25,018 nt of DNA, taken from the NCBI GenBank assembly GCA_041623895.1, contig JBFJVZ010000056.1:1-25018 (forward strand), written 5' to 3'. The translations under genes were made by a program, and so were the position numbers. The stretch is from JBFJVZ01 sp041623895. Its GTDB lineage: Bacteria > Planctomycetota > Planctomycetia > Pirellulales > Pirellulaceae. Shown here piece by piece: positions 8,558 through 16,730 of the stretch (position 1 is its first letter; every line of letters begins with the position of its first letter). The notes beneath the pieces are model-generated. The model made no database searches and was not told where the DNA came from. It saw only the letters and a list, made by a program, of their open reading frames with translations.

Positions 8558-9847
8558 TCAATAGTCGATCGCGGTCTCGTTTGCGGCGCGGTTGTGTTGC
8601 TCACGCAATTGCTGCATTGTCTCGATGATCGCTTCAGCTTGCAGTCCAATCGCTTGCTTGCCTTTCTTGGCCTTCAAAGCTTCGTCACCTTTTTCCTGCA
8701 ATTGATCGATCTTATCCCAATCCATCAGCCAATTATTGGAATTGGCGGCTTCACGAAGTTTCGCAACCGTGTCACCCAGTCGACTGTACAGCTCTTGGGA
8801 TGCGCGAGCGCTGTAGCGGCGGTACGGCCCCTTTCCTCCTGCCATTTTTGGCAGCACTTTGCTCCCTATTTCTTTTTTTCGATTCGCCAGATGTTGGGAA
8901 ACACAAAACCCCACGCCAACCAAACCCGAAATGATCAACACCACCATCGGGCCCCAGTTGGCCAGCACGCCCATGATCAGCGCCAATACAAATGCGAACG
9001 CGGTGCCACCCAGCAGCAGTGGCGGCACAGTTGGTTTGGTCCCCCGCGTACGTGACGACGAGACAGCATTGGGACTGGTATCATCATCGACGCGGACGAT
9101 GATCACTGTGGTGTTGTCGGGGCCACCGCGCAAGTTAGCCAAATCGACCAACACGCGGGTCGCCCGATCCTCGGGTAAACAATCCACCAGCGCCGCCATT
9201 TCCGTGTCGTCGACTTGTCCGGTCAGTCCATCGCTGCAAAGCAGAAAGCGATCACCCTTTTCAACTTTGAACGGTCCTTCGATGTCAACCATGACTTCAG
9301 CATTCGGGCCCAACGACCTGGTGATGACGTTTTTGGGAATCGACTGACCCAGTGTACTGTTGGGGTGCACCTGACCGCTCGCTTCCATTTCCCAGACCAG
9401 CGAATGGTCGAAGGTCAATTGCTCAAATACACCTCGCCGAAGTCGGTAAATTCGCGAGTCACCCACATGGGCCACGACGGCGCCTTCGGGCAACAGCGCC
9501 AGTGTGCTGGCAGTCGTGCCCATATTATGAAATTCCGGGTTTTGCTGTCCTCGTTGATAAATTTCATTATTTGATTCGTGAACAGCTGCGCGCAGAGCAT
9601 CCACCGCACTGGCGGTCGTATTGCGAAAGTAGTTCAGCGCGATGTGCTCCGTTGCCATTCGACTGGCAAGTTCTCCCGCCGCGTGGGCTCCCATTCCGTC
9701 GGCCACGATAAACAGGTGTCCGCGTTGCCAGAATCGATCTTCGTTCTTAGCCGGAATCGAGACGTAGGAATCCTGGTTGTTCGCGCGGCGCATGCCAACA
9801 TCCGTCAGGTGGGAGAAGGCGATACCAGGTTTCCAGTTCTCCGACAC
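8558..9847 (-). CDS. PP2C-family (PPM) protein phosphatase with C-terminal membrane anchor
   Basis: Residues 1-255 form a bacterial PPM/Stp1-type phosphatase domain. The metal-binding motifs are present: DVGMRRANNQD (Asp26), VADGMGAHAAGE (Asp50, Gly51), GTTASTL, HVGDSRIYRLR, LCSDGLTGQV (Asp206) and GGPDNTTVIIV (Asp244, Asn245). Two adjacent hydrophobic helices follow at about 276-296 and 299-318. A charged tail (about 325-429) rich in Lys, Glu and Gln is likely helical or coiled coil. Such enzymes dephosphorylate Ser/Thr-kinase targets in the cytoplasm; the anchor implies action at the membrane. The second glycine of the usual DGMGG is alanine. The start is GTG at 9847, just before the first conserved motif. 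No Ser/Thr kinase or FHA protein lies beside it. Confidence 0.92.
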   Translation of the reverse strand: MSENWKPGIAFSHLTDVGMRRANNQDSYVSIPAKNEDRFWQRGHLFIVADGMGAHAAGELASRMATEHIALNYFRNTTASAVDALRAAVHESNNEIYQRGQQNPEFHNMGTTASTLALLPEGAVVAHVGDSRIYRLRRGVFEQLTFDHSLVWEMEASGQVHPNSTLGQSIPKNVITRSLGPNAEVMVDIEGPFKVEKGDRFLLCSDGLTGQVDDTEMAALVDCLPEDRATRVLVDLANLRGGPDNTTVIIVRVDDDTSPNAVSSSRTRGTKPTVPPLLLGGTAFAFVLALIMGVLANWGPMVVLIISGLVGVGFCVSQHLANRKKEIGSKVLPKMAGGKGPYRRYSARASQELYSRLGDTVAKLREAANSNNWLMDWDKIDQLQEKGDEALKAKKGKQAIGLQAEAIIETMQQLREQHNRAANETAIDY

Positions 9848-10305
9848 GGACCAGGACTCTGTTCTGTAGCAAAGGATGTGGCAGCTTCATGACCGGTTCC
9901 GGATCAGGAACACAACCAACCACCGAAACCGCCATTTTCAAACGCGACGCGCCAAGCGTCAGACCGCATTGTATTTATCGTTAATCACCGTACCTAGACG
10001 GACAGGGCCCGTTTTCCCCCAGGGTTGACGAAAGATTGACGGCTAACCATCGCTGTGGGGTGAATGATCAACTGAACAACACCATTTTTTCTAAGCGCAA
10101 CCCGCCGATAATCAGACCCTCGATCGTCTGAACTGCCCGGTGCCGAGGGTGCGCACGCCATTGTTTTCGGCTCATGATATCGTTGTCGGGTGAATTCCAA
10201 CCCGTTAGACCCGCTGGGCAGGGAATTCGGCTCCGCCGTGGCAAGCAAAAAAACGTCTGTTTTCCGCAACGCAAATCGGGGTGGACGACGAAATATCAAG
10301 CCCAG
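9848..10305. other. 458-bp region without a recognised gene
   Basis: Short frames exist on the - strand but none looks like a protein family, and the one nearest the phosphatase merely overlaps its 5' end in another frame. The sequence holds only small palindromes (GTGCGCAC near 10148; CAGA/TCTG arms near 10113-10129). I see no strong promoter. It should contain the promoter of the PP2C gene on the - strand. Confidence 0.4.
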
Positions 10306-10914
10306 CTAACCTAGAAAGCCAGCTTTCTCGCCCCACTTCCCCGAGAAAACCTGTTCGGCGAGGCTTCGGCGCTGCCGCGGGGCGGATTCACGCTTGTGCA
10401 AGGCCTGCTCTTCCTCACTCTCAGGCGGATTCATGTTCGGATAGCCAATGGCGATCGCGGTTTGCGGCTCGTAGTCCTCCGGGATTTGATATTCCTGGCG
10501 AATTCGGCTTAAGTTCACTCCCGCCATTTGATGAGCCTGCAAACCCAACTCGGTGGCTTGCAGCGAAAGCTGGCATGCGGCTTGCCCCAAATCGTGCAAG
10601 GCGACGCGATTCGGTTTCCCGTTGTAGTCGAATTTTTTCCGAATTGCCGTCAATACCAGCACGCCGGCGTTGGCAGCCCATCCTTGATTCGCCTCCATCA
10701 GGCAGCTGAGCATCCTGGCGAATTCTTCGGTTTCTTGTCGGCGGGCGATAATCCAGAACCAAGGCTGATCATTAAAGCTGCTGGCGGCCCACCGCGCCGC
10801 CTCCAAACAACTCATCAGCTTCGCATCCTCAAGCTCACACGGCTCGAAGCGATAGGGACTCCAGCGGTCCTGTAAGCACTCCAGCACTGGATGATCGACG
10901 TCATTGACCGGCAT
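10306..10914 (-). CDS. Nitroreductase-family flavoprotein
   Basis: The 202-residue protein matches the nitroreductase fold. The N-terminal helix and WSPYRFEP recall the family's RRSxRxF segment, which contacts FMN. CLEAARWAASSFNDQPWFWIIARR is the conserved block in which Ala-Ser-x-x-Asn-x-Gln-Pro-Trp binds FMN. HDLGQAACQLSLQATELGLQAHQMAGVN is the dimer-interface helix, and AIAIGYPN near the C-terminus completes the site. Members use NAD(P)H to reduce nitro groups, quinones or enals, but the substrate here is unknown. The ATG at 10914 is preferred over the upstream in-frame TTG (10926) and GTG (10917); GGGA lies a short distance before it. It appears to be a single-gene unit on the - strand. 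Confidence 0.85.
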   Translation of the reverse strand: MPVNDVDHPVLECLQDRWSPYRFEPCELEDAKLMSCLEAARWAASSFNDQPWFWIIARRQETEEFARMLSCLMEANQGWAANAGVLVLTAIRKKFDYNGKPNRVALHDLGQAACQLSLQATELGLQAHQMAGVNLSRIRQEYQIPEDYEPQTAIAIGYPNMNPPESEEEQALHKRESAPRQRRSLAEQVFSGKWGEKAGFLG

Positions 10915-11245
10915 CACAAATCCCAATTGAATTAGAAATAAAACTCGCAGGCATCATTTGATGCAAAAAGAGTCCACAACAAAAGGTGCATACAGGTATT
11001 TTCGCCGCGGACACCCGCTCACGTATTGGTTATCGATCCATAGCCGAACTTGACCGGCAACAAAAATTCAGTGGTCGGTCTGGCTCGCGCGGCCGGCAAA
11101 CGGTCTTTGATTTGCTCGCAGCACGGATGAGTCCGGACAATTGGCACCCTTCCGCGGGCTTGCGGCAAAGTGCTTGCGAGGTCAAAACTCTGGTATCCGA
11201 TGTCGGGTGCGGCGTCATCATTACGCGAACATCAAAGCATAGATC
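10915..11245. other. Divergent intergenic region before the carotenoid-like operon
   Basis: This region separates the nitroreductase (- strand) from the desaturase (+ strand) and should contain both promoters. The part next to the nitroreductase is AT-rich (about 10925-10985). The remainder is GC-rich, and short frames on both strands look like chance. TTGATG at 10958 could be a -35 element but lacks a good -10 at proper spacing. I see no palindrome of note. Confidence 0.35.
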
Positions 11246-12832
11246 ATGGTCACAGACGAGGTTTCCCCGCTTCATGTCACGGTTGTCGGCGGCGGTCTCG
11301 CGGGACTTTCCTCCGCTTGCGTAATGGCGGCTCGCGGGCATCGCGTCACTTTGCTGGACAAGAATGATTGGGTTGGCGGCAAAGCTGCCGTTCATCGCCA
11401 GCAAGGTTATCGGTTCGATATGGGGCCGACGATCCTGACACTGCCGAGCGTGCTCCGCCGTGTATTCACGGAGGCTGACCGAGACATGGACGACTACTTG
11501 GATCTGATCAAACTGGATCCACAGTGGCGATGTTTCTTCGAACGTGATGCGGGACAGGATGAAAATACGGTTTTGGATCTGGTGTCCAAAACGGGACAAA
11601 TGCGGAAAAACCTGGACGACTTCACGGGATCGCCTCGTAGTGGTGAAGGATACGAGCGATTCCTGAAGATGAGCGAAAAACTACACGGGGTTTCGGATCG
11701 TTTTTTCTTTTGGCGCAGCGTCGGCGGGCTTGCCGACACAATGGACGTTGGGGGAGCATTTTCCGCGGCGGTATTGAAGGACGTGCTGTCGCTTCGCATG
11801 GGCCGCAGTGTTGCCTCGGTCGTTCGCTCGCACGTTCCCGACAAGCGAGTCGCCCAGATGATGGATCACTTCACGCAGTATGTCGGTTCCTCGCCTTACG
11901 CATCACCGGCAGTCCTGTGCGGTATCGCTCATATGCAGACCGATGAAGGAATTTGGTACCCGATTGGCGGGACGCGTGCCATTCCCGAAGCCCTGCAGCA
12001 ATTGGCGATCGAACTGGGAGTCGAAATTCGAACCGGGACCGATGTGCTGCGAATCAACACGGAGTCTGCGCGCGTGACGGGCGTGACCACCGCTGACGGC
12101 GAGACACTTCCGTGCGATGCGGTGGTCAGCAATTGCGATGCCGTGCGGACATACCGAGAATTGCTCGATGGCACTCCTGCAGCGACCAAGTTTCAGAAGA
12201 AGAAAACTTACGAGCCGGCGTGCAGTGGTGTGGTTTTGTACTTGGGACTGGATCGGCGGTATGACCAGTTGCTGCACCACAATTTTGTATTCTCCAGGGA
12301 TCCGGAAGAAGAATTCGATTACATTTATCGTCGCGGACAACCGGCTCCTGATCCCAGCGCTTATGTTTGCGCGCCGGCGGTCAGCGAGCATCAGGTTGCT
12401 CCCGCTGGCGGTGAAGCACTGTACATCTTGGTGCACACGCCATACCTTCGTCCCGGTCACGACTGGAAAAAGATGTTGCCTGAGTATCGCGAAGTAATCT
12501 TGGACAAACTGGAGCGGACGGCCGGCATGCATGGACTGCGCGATTCGATTTGCTGCGAATCATCATTGACACCGGAAGGAATCCACAATCGTTATCGCGT
12601 CCTGAATGGCGCAATTTACGGCTTGGCCAGCCACGGAAAATTTACCGGAGCGTTCAAACCTGCCAATCGTCGTAAAGACGTCGCCGGCTTATATTTGGCC
12701 GGTGGGGCGGCTCATCCCGGGCCGGGCATGCCCATGGTGTTGATGAGCGGCTGGATCGCCGCTGATTCCCTGGATAGTGATGTTCGCAGCGGAAAGATAT
12801 CGAGCAGCCCCAAGGTTGCAGCAGGGCGATAA
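11246..12832 (+). CDS. CrtI/CrtN-type carotenoid desaturase or oxidase
   Basis: The 528-residue FAD-dependent amine oxidoreductase has the phytoene-desaturase layout. The dinucleotide motif VTVVGGGLAGLSSACVMAARGHRV (residues 11-34) is followed by NDWVGGKA and GYRFDMGPTILTLPSVL. The C-terminal signature VAGLYLAGGAAHPGPGMPMVLMSG is at about 477-500. Family members remove hydrogens from, or oxidise, C30 or C40 carotenoid precursors at the membrane. The next two genes encode an acyltransferase and a glycosyltransferase like the CrtO/CrtQ pair of staphyloxanthin synthesis, which favours a C30-type, CrtN/CrtP-like role. That assignment is inferred from context; CrtD-like or other desaturase activities remain possible. 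The ATG at 11246 lacks a strong ribosome binding site. Confidence 0.9.
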   Translation: MVTDEVSPLHVTVVGGGLAGLSSACVMAARGHRVTLLDKNDWVGGKAAVHRQQGYRFDMGPTILTLPSVLRRVFTEADRDMDDYLDLIKLDPQWRCFFERDAGQDENTVLDLVSKTGQMRKNLDDFTGSPRSGEGYERFLKMSEKLHGVSDRFFFWRSVGGLADTMDVGGAFSAAVLKDVLSLRMGRSVASVVRSHVPDKRVAQMMDHFTQYVGSSPYASPAVLCGIAHMQTDEGIWYPIGGTRAIPEALQQLAIELGVEIRTGTDVLRINTESARVTGVTTADGETLPCDAVVSNCDAVRTYRELLDGTPAATKFQKKKTYEPACSGVVLYLGLDRRYDQLLHHNFVFSRDPEEEFDYIYRRGQPAPDPSAYVCAPAVSEHQVAPAGGEALYILVHTPYLRPGHDWKKMLPEYREVILDKLERTAGMHGLRDSICCESSLTPEGIHNRYRVLNGAIYGLASHGKFTGAFKPANRRKDVAGLYLAGGAAHPGPGMPMVLMSGWIAADSLDSDVRSGKISSSPKVAAGR

Positions 12833-12844
12833 CGATACGCACCC

Positions 12845-13645
12845 ATGAGCAAAGATGACGTTCCCAATGTTGCCGCCTGGTTCCAAGGTGGTTTTCACGT
12901 CTTCCTGCGGTCTTTTCTCAAGCGTCATTTTCATTCGGTGGCGATCGAGAGAGGATCGCGGTGTGATCGCAGTCTGGATCTGCAAGTCGATGCACCGCTG
13001 ATCGTTTACGGAAATCATCCGTCCTGGTGGGACCCCTTGATCGCCCACTTTCTGAATTCGGCGTTGTTTCCCAGCCGCCAGTTTTACGCTCCCATCGATG
13101 CTGAGGCGCTCGAGCAATATCGGGTGTTTGGTAAGCTTGGCTTCTACGGCGTGCAACTCAATTCCACCAGCGGTGCGGCAGCATTCCTGAAGAATAGCGT
13201 CGCCATCTTGAATCACGGTCGCACGGCTGTTTGGATGACGCCGGAAGGGCGTTTCGCTGATGTTCGTGATCACACTGCACCATTAATGCCGGGGCTTGCG
13301 CATTTGTGCAACAAGCTGGAGCATGGTTGGATCTTGCCAATAGCGCTGGAGTACGCGTTCTGGGAAGAACGGCTGCCCGAGTGTCTGGTCAAAATGGGTG
13401 AGCCAATCAGCTTGGCCGATCACCACCATTTAGATAAACCGCGGTGGAGTGAATTGCTGACGTCCCATCTGCGTGCTGCTCAAGCCGATCTCTCGCAGCA
13501 GGTGATCAATCGATCGGCGGAACCATTTGATCACTTGCTTCGTGGTAGCCGGGGCGGCGGGCTCATCTACGATTCGCTCAGGCGAGTCAAATCACTCGCC
13601 ACGCGGCGACGTTTTCGCGCCGCCCACGGAGAGCATTTTGAATGA
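12845..13645 (+). CDS. PlsC-type 1-acylglycerol-3-phosphate acyltransferase-like protein (possible carotenoid acyltransferase)
   Basis: The 266-residue protein shows the PlsC (LPLAT) motifs. Block I is NHPSWWDP with the catalytic His58-x4-Asp63 pair, and block III is TPEGR (132-136) with Glu134, Gly135 and Arg136. No signal peptide is evident; attachment to the inner membrane through hydrophobic patches is usual. General PlsC enzymes acylate lysophosphatidate. Here the gene begins 12 bp after a carotenoid desaturase and overlaps the next glycosyltransferase by 4 bp, so acylation of a glycosylated carotenoid, as in the staphyloxanthin pathway, is a reasonable inference. The tail after residue 200 is less conserved and basic (SLRRVKSLATRRRFR). 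Confidence 0.85.
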   Translation: MSKDDVPNVAAWFQGGFHVFLRSFLKRHFHSVAIERGSRCDRSLDLQVDAPLIVYGNHPSWWDPLIAHFLNSALFPSRQFYAPIDAEALEQYRVFGKLGFYGVQLNSTSGAAAFLKNSVAILNHGRTAVWMTPEGRFADVRDHTAPLMPGLAHLCNKLEHGWILPIALEYAFWEERLPECLVKMGEPISLADHHHLDKPRWSELLTSHLRAAQADLSQQVINRSAEPFDHLLRGSRGGGLIYDSLRRVKSLATRRRFRAAHGEHFE

Positions 13646-14769
13646 TCTTGCTCTTATCCGTTGCCGGCGTGTTGCTGGCCGCGATTCCGCTGCTGATGTT
13701 ACTTCGCAATCTGCCTCTTTATTGCGTCAAACTGCCTAAGCCCGACGACGGGGGTGGTTCCCTTCCCGCTGTTTCCGTGCTGATTCCCGCACGTGATGAA
13801 GAGGCTTCGATCGGTGCCAGCGTCGGCGCAGCGTTGGCGAGTGAGAATGTCGCCGTCGAAGTCGTGGTTCTGGATGACCATTCCACCGATCGCACGGGCG
13901 AAATCGTCAAGCAACTTGCCGAACAAGATCCGCGCGTCCGCCACGTCGCAGGAAAGCCACTCCCGGATGGCTGGAACGGAAAACAATTCGCCTGCATGCA
14001 ATTGGCCGCTATGGCAAAGTTTGATCGGATCGTTTTCCTGGATGCCGACGTTCGTTTGCAGACCGATGCGTTGGTGCGCCTGATCATGCGGCAAGAGCAA
14101 ACGAATGTCGCTTTGTTAAGCGCTTTTCCGCATCAACAAACCGGCACGTGGCTTGAGAAATGGCTGATCCCGATGATGCACTACCTGTTATTGGGCTTTT
14201 TGCCGATGGTGATGATGCGGCGCACCACCGATGCCCGTTTTGCGGCAGGTTGCGGACAATTGTTTCTTACACGGCAAAAGGATTACCAGCGAGCGGGGAC
14301 TCACCAGGCCATCCGCGGATCTCGGCACGACGGCATCAAACTGCCGCGTGTCTTCCGCGAAGCGGGATTGATTACCGACGTGATCGATGGAACGGAACTG
14401 GCGGAATGCCGCATGTATATCGGCGCGATGGCGGTCATCCGTGGAGTTTTAAAAAATGCTGTTGAGGGAATCGCCAACCCAAGAATCATCGTCGTGTTCA
14501 CGGTATTGCTCTTGGGTGCCAGCGTTTTGCCGGTTGCGACGTTGATTGCTTCGTTGTTGACCGGGCAATCGATTCCGCTAGTGCTTTCGATCGTCGCCGT
14601 CGTGCTCTGTCACTTCCCCCGCGTGATCGCGGCGGCCCGGTTTCGGCAATCTTTTTTCGGCGCCGCTTGCCACACATTGGCAACTCCGTTGTTTGTTGCT
14701 CTGCAATGGGTGGCGCTGTTGAACCACCTGGCCGGCCGCACCGTTTCCTGGCGCGGTAGGACTCAGTGA
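13642..14769 (+). CDS. Family 2 glycosyltransferase, CrtQ/HpnB-like
   Basis: The 375-residue protein starts with a membrane helix (about residues 2-22), then a GT-A catalytic domain: SVLIPARDEEASIGASV (45-61), VVVLDDHSTDRT (Asp78, Asp79) and FLDADVRL (the DxD motif at 134-136). GWNGKQFACMQLA and GCGQLFLTRQKDYQRAGTH are close in style to CrtQ and HpnB proteins. C-terminal hydrophobic helices (about 270-365) anchor it in the membrane. CrtQ glucosylates a carotenoid carboxylate; HpnB is hopanoid-linked. Its ATGA overlap with the acyltransferase stop implies translational coupling, and the desaturase-acyltransferase-glycosyltransferase order supports a carotenoid role over a hopanoid one. The final helices also suit a polyprenyl-linked sugar transferase, so the substrate is not certain. 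Confidence 0.88.
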   Translation: MILLLSVAGVLLAAIPLLMLLRNLPLYCVKLPKPDDGGGSLPAVSVLIPARDEEASIGASVGAALASENVAVEVVVLDDHSTDRTGEIVKQLAEQDPRVRHVAGKPLPDGWNGKQFACMQLAAMAKFDRIVFLDADVRLQTDALVRLIMRQEQTNVALLSAFPHQQTGTWLEKWLIPMMHYLLLGFLPMVMMRRTTDARFAAGCGQLFLTRQKDYQRAGTHQAIRGSRHDGIKLPRVFREAGLITDVIDGTELAECRMYIGAMAVIRGVLKNAVEGIANPRIIVVFTVLLLGASVLPVATLIASLLTGQSIPLVLSIVAVVLCHFPRVIAAARFRQSFFGAACHTLATPLFVALQWVALLNHLAGRTVSWRGRTQ

Positions 14770-14834
14770 CGCACGGCATCTTCGCCAACGTAAGCGTCGA
14801 TGACAAAACCTGATCGGTCGCCTCGGATGGACTG

Positions 14835-15497
14835 TCATCCAACGACGTACCACATAATCCCCACGAAATGGCTGGCGGCTGCCAAGACCACCAGCACATG
14901 CCAGACCGCGTGCATGTAACGCAGCCGATGATCGTTCATCAAGCAGGCGACACCGATTGTGTACAGCACGCCGCCAATCAACATCGACCAGACCAATTCG
15001 GTCGGAACATTGCCGACTAGCGGAATCGCGGGCAACCAGCCGAGCAGCAAATAGGACAGCGTTTCAATCGCGTTGATGCGATGCTTGAAGGCGACCTTGT
15101 GCACGAAGCCAGCGGCGGCGGCGATCCAGATGGCGGCAACCAAAGGCCCGCGAACTCCATTGGGTGCGTAAACAACGATGATCGGTGTGTAAGTTCCCGA
15201 GATCATCGTGTAAATCATCGCCTGGTCCCAGGCCCGCAGTGTATTGAGCATCGGTTGGCGATGAATCGCGTGGGACAGCGAAGAAAACAAGAACGTGCCG
15301 AATGCGGCCCAGGCGTATGTCATGCAGGCAATCACAAGCCCGCTGCTATTCGAAGTCGCCGCAGTGACCATATATCCGCCGGCGATGAATGCCACCAAAG
15401 CAGCCAGCCCATGCGTCAACGCATTCGCCCACTCCTCGCCTGGTTTGAGCGGTGCTTCGGGCATTACTTCAGAAATCGCTTCGCTTTCGACACTCAC
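14835..15497 (-). CDS. Hemolysin III / PAQR family membrane protein (YqfA-like)
   Basis: The 220-residue protein has seven predicted membrane segments and the PAQR motifs. EEWANALTHGLAALVAF opens helix 1. SSLSHAIH provides the S-x3-H metal-binding motif, DQAMIYTMISGTYTP follows, and MHAVWHVLVVLAAASHF gives the H-x3-H near the C-terminus. These residues bind zinc in PAQR receptors, where a ceramidase-like hydrolase activity has been proposed. Bacterial members were named for hemolysis, and a role in membrane energy or lipid homeostasis is suspected. The start is GTG at 15497, preceded by GGAAGA. It lies 14 bp after the stop of the secreted hydrolase gene, so the two are probably one transcript. 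Confidence 0.88.
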   Translation of the reverse strand: MSVESEAISEVMPEAPLKPGEEWANALTHGLAALVAFIAGGYMVTAATSNSSGLVIACMTYAWAAFGTFLFSSLSHAIHRQPMLNTLRAWDQAMIYTMISGTYTPIIVVYAPNGVRGPLVAAIWIAAAAGFVHKVAFKHRINAIETLSYLLLGWLPAIPLVGNVPTELVWSMLIGGVLYTIGVACLMNDHRLRYMHAVWHVLVVLAAASHFVGIMWYVVG

Positions 15498-15511
15498 TCT
15501 TCCAACCAGCC

Positions 15512-16426
15512 TTATTTCAACCAGCCCTGATCACGCATCCAAGATTGGCAAAGCGAAGGCCAATGATCATCAGCTGTGTCGCTGACGCGAGCCCCAAAGC
15601 CGTGGCCGCCGCCGGCGAAAACATGCAGCGCCGCGGAGATGTTTCGCTTCTGCAGTTCAGAAAACAACGTGACACTGCTCATGCACGTGATGCGGTCGTC
15701 GCGGGCGTGCGCAAAAAACATCGGCGGCGATTCGTCCGTCACTTGAAGTTCGTCGATCAATTTCGTCGGATCTTCCTCTTTGACCAGCCAGGCCGGATAG
15801 ACCAAGACAGCAAAGTCCGGCGTTTCGCTGATTTGATCAACATCATCGTTCGCCTTGTACAACCGTTTTGGCGCCAATGCTGCTCGCGCCGACGCGTTAC
15901 CGCCGGCAGAAAAGCCCAAGACGCCAACTCGCTCCGGCTTGAAACCTTCCACCGCTCCACTACGAATCAAACTAACACTACGTTGAATATCTTGGACGGG
16001 CGGCAACCACTTCTTTTCTTCGTTCCTGGTTGGAACACGGTATTTAAGGACAGCCGCGGTGACTCCGATTCCCTGTAACCATTCGGCAATCTCGGTGCCT
16101 TCCAAATCCCAGGCCAAGATCGAATAGCCGCCGCCGGGACAAACGATCACAGCCGTCTCGCTCCGGCTTGCGGATGTGGGTCGATAAATGTGCAACTCCG
16201 GCTGTGACACAAATCCCAATCGTATCACCGATTCGCCGGCCACCAGCCGGCTGTCTGCCCCACTGGTGTCGTGTTCTTTTTCCGCCGGTGCGGTCCACGC
16301 CGGCGGCTGTCCCGGCCAAACTCGCAACACCTGGACCGATTCGCTTGCATCGTCTTCAGCAATCGAGTGTTGGATTTGGCCGCTGCTGATCGTCCATAGG
16401 GTCAGCAAACCGATGATGGTTCTCAT
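15512..16426 (-). CDS. Secreted alpha/beta hydrolase (BD-FAE/acetylxylan esterase-like)
   Basis: The 304-residue protein begins with a Sec signal peptide (hydrophobic residues 3-15, cleavage perhaps near SIAEDD, 21-26). The alpha/beta hydrolase core follows: VIVCPGGGYSILAWDLEG (93-110) is the oxyanion region, GFSAGG (171-176) carries the nucleophile Ser173, ARDDRI holds the acid (Asp243 or Asp244), and GGGHGFG carries His275. This arrangement is frequent in planctomycete esterases that remove acetyl or feruloyl groups from polysaccharides (the BD-FAE and Axe1-related groups), acting in the periplasm or outside the cell. The LHIYRP stretch before the core matches the usual N-terminal strands. 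It is followed after 14 bp by the hemolysin III gene. The natural ester is unknown, and dienelactone-type activity is less likely given the signal peptide. Confidence 0.88.
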   Translation of the reverse strand: MRTIIGLLTLWTISSGQIQHSIAEDDASESVQVLRVWPGQPPAWTAPAEKEHDTSGADSRLVAGESVIRLGFVSQPELHIYRPTSASRSETAVIVCPGGGYSILAWDLEGTEIAEWLQGIGVTAAVLKYRVPTRNEEKKWLPPVQDIQRSVSLIRSGAVEGFKPERVGVLGFSAGGNASARAALAPKRLYKANDDVDQISETPDFAVLVYPAWLVKEEDPTKLIDELQVTDESPPMFFAHARDDRITCMSSVTLFSELQKRNISAALHVFAGGGHGFGARVSDTADDHWPSLCQSWMRDQGWLK

Positions 16427-16730
16427 GTTTGACAGTCTTGAATGAGTGAGGTTTTAACGTCGATCGCCTGTTATGATGCTACCGATTCTAGTAACACCTA
16501 GCGTAGGCGCGAAACACCAGTGTTGGGTATCTCCCCAACCGACGCTCCGATCTCGTAAAAACATTGCCATATTAGCGATCTGCACCGGTTTGGCTCAGGG
16601 GTTTGTCAAACGCTGGCACGCTGGCCCAACGTTCTACGTCCGTGCCTGCACGGCTGACAATGGTAGCCAAAGCCTGGGCGTCATGTCGCGTTTTCTGATA
16701 TAACCGTGGCCTCATTGTGAAGGGGCGACA
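16427..16730. other. Divergent intergenic region (304 bp)
   Basis: No gene is recognised. It lies between the hydrolase (- strand) and the orphan two-part protein (+ strand) and must hold both promoters. The candidate promoter for the orphan is listed separately. The stretch 16490-16690 contains no repeat or palindrome I can support. Confidence 0.4.
16696..16704 (+). promoter_or_regulatory. Candidate extended -10 promoter for the 16731 gene
   Basis: TGATATAAC at 16696-16704 matches the extended -10 consensus TGnTATAAT at eight of nine positions. No -35 box at suitable spacing is visible, as is common for extended -10 promoters. Transcription would begin near 16711. The Shine-Dalgarno-like GAAGGGG at 16719-16725 stands five bases before the ATG at 16731. 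Confidence 0.45.

Noticed and set aside
9747..9941. Small - strand frame at the 5' end of the PP2C gene (MAVSVVGCVPDPEP...)
   Set aside because: It overlaps the start of a clear gene in another frame and has no recognised similarity.
10313..10328. AGAAAGC/GCTTTCT hairpin at the end of the nitroreductase
   Set aside because: It lies within the last codons and lacks a T-tract downstream on the - strand, so I do not call it a terminator.
10986..11324. 112-residue + strand frame before the desaturase
   Set aside because: Composition is arbitrary, it runs out of frame into the desaturase start, and an opposite-strand frame of equal length covers it.
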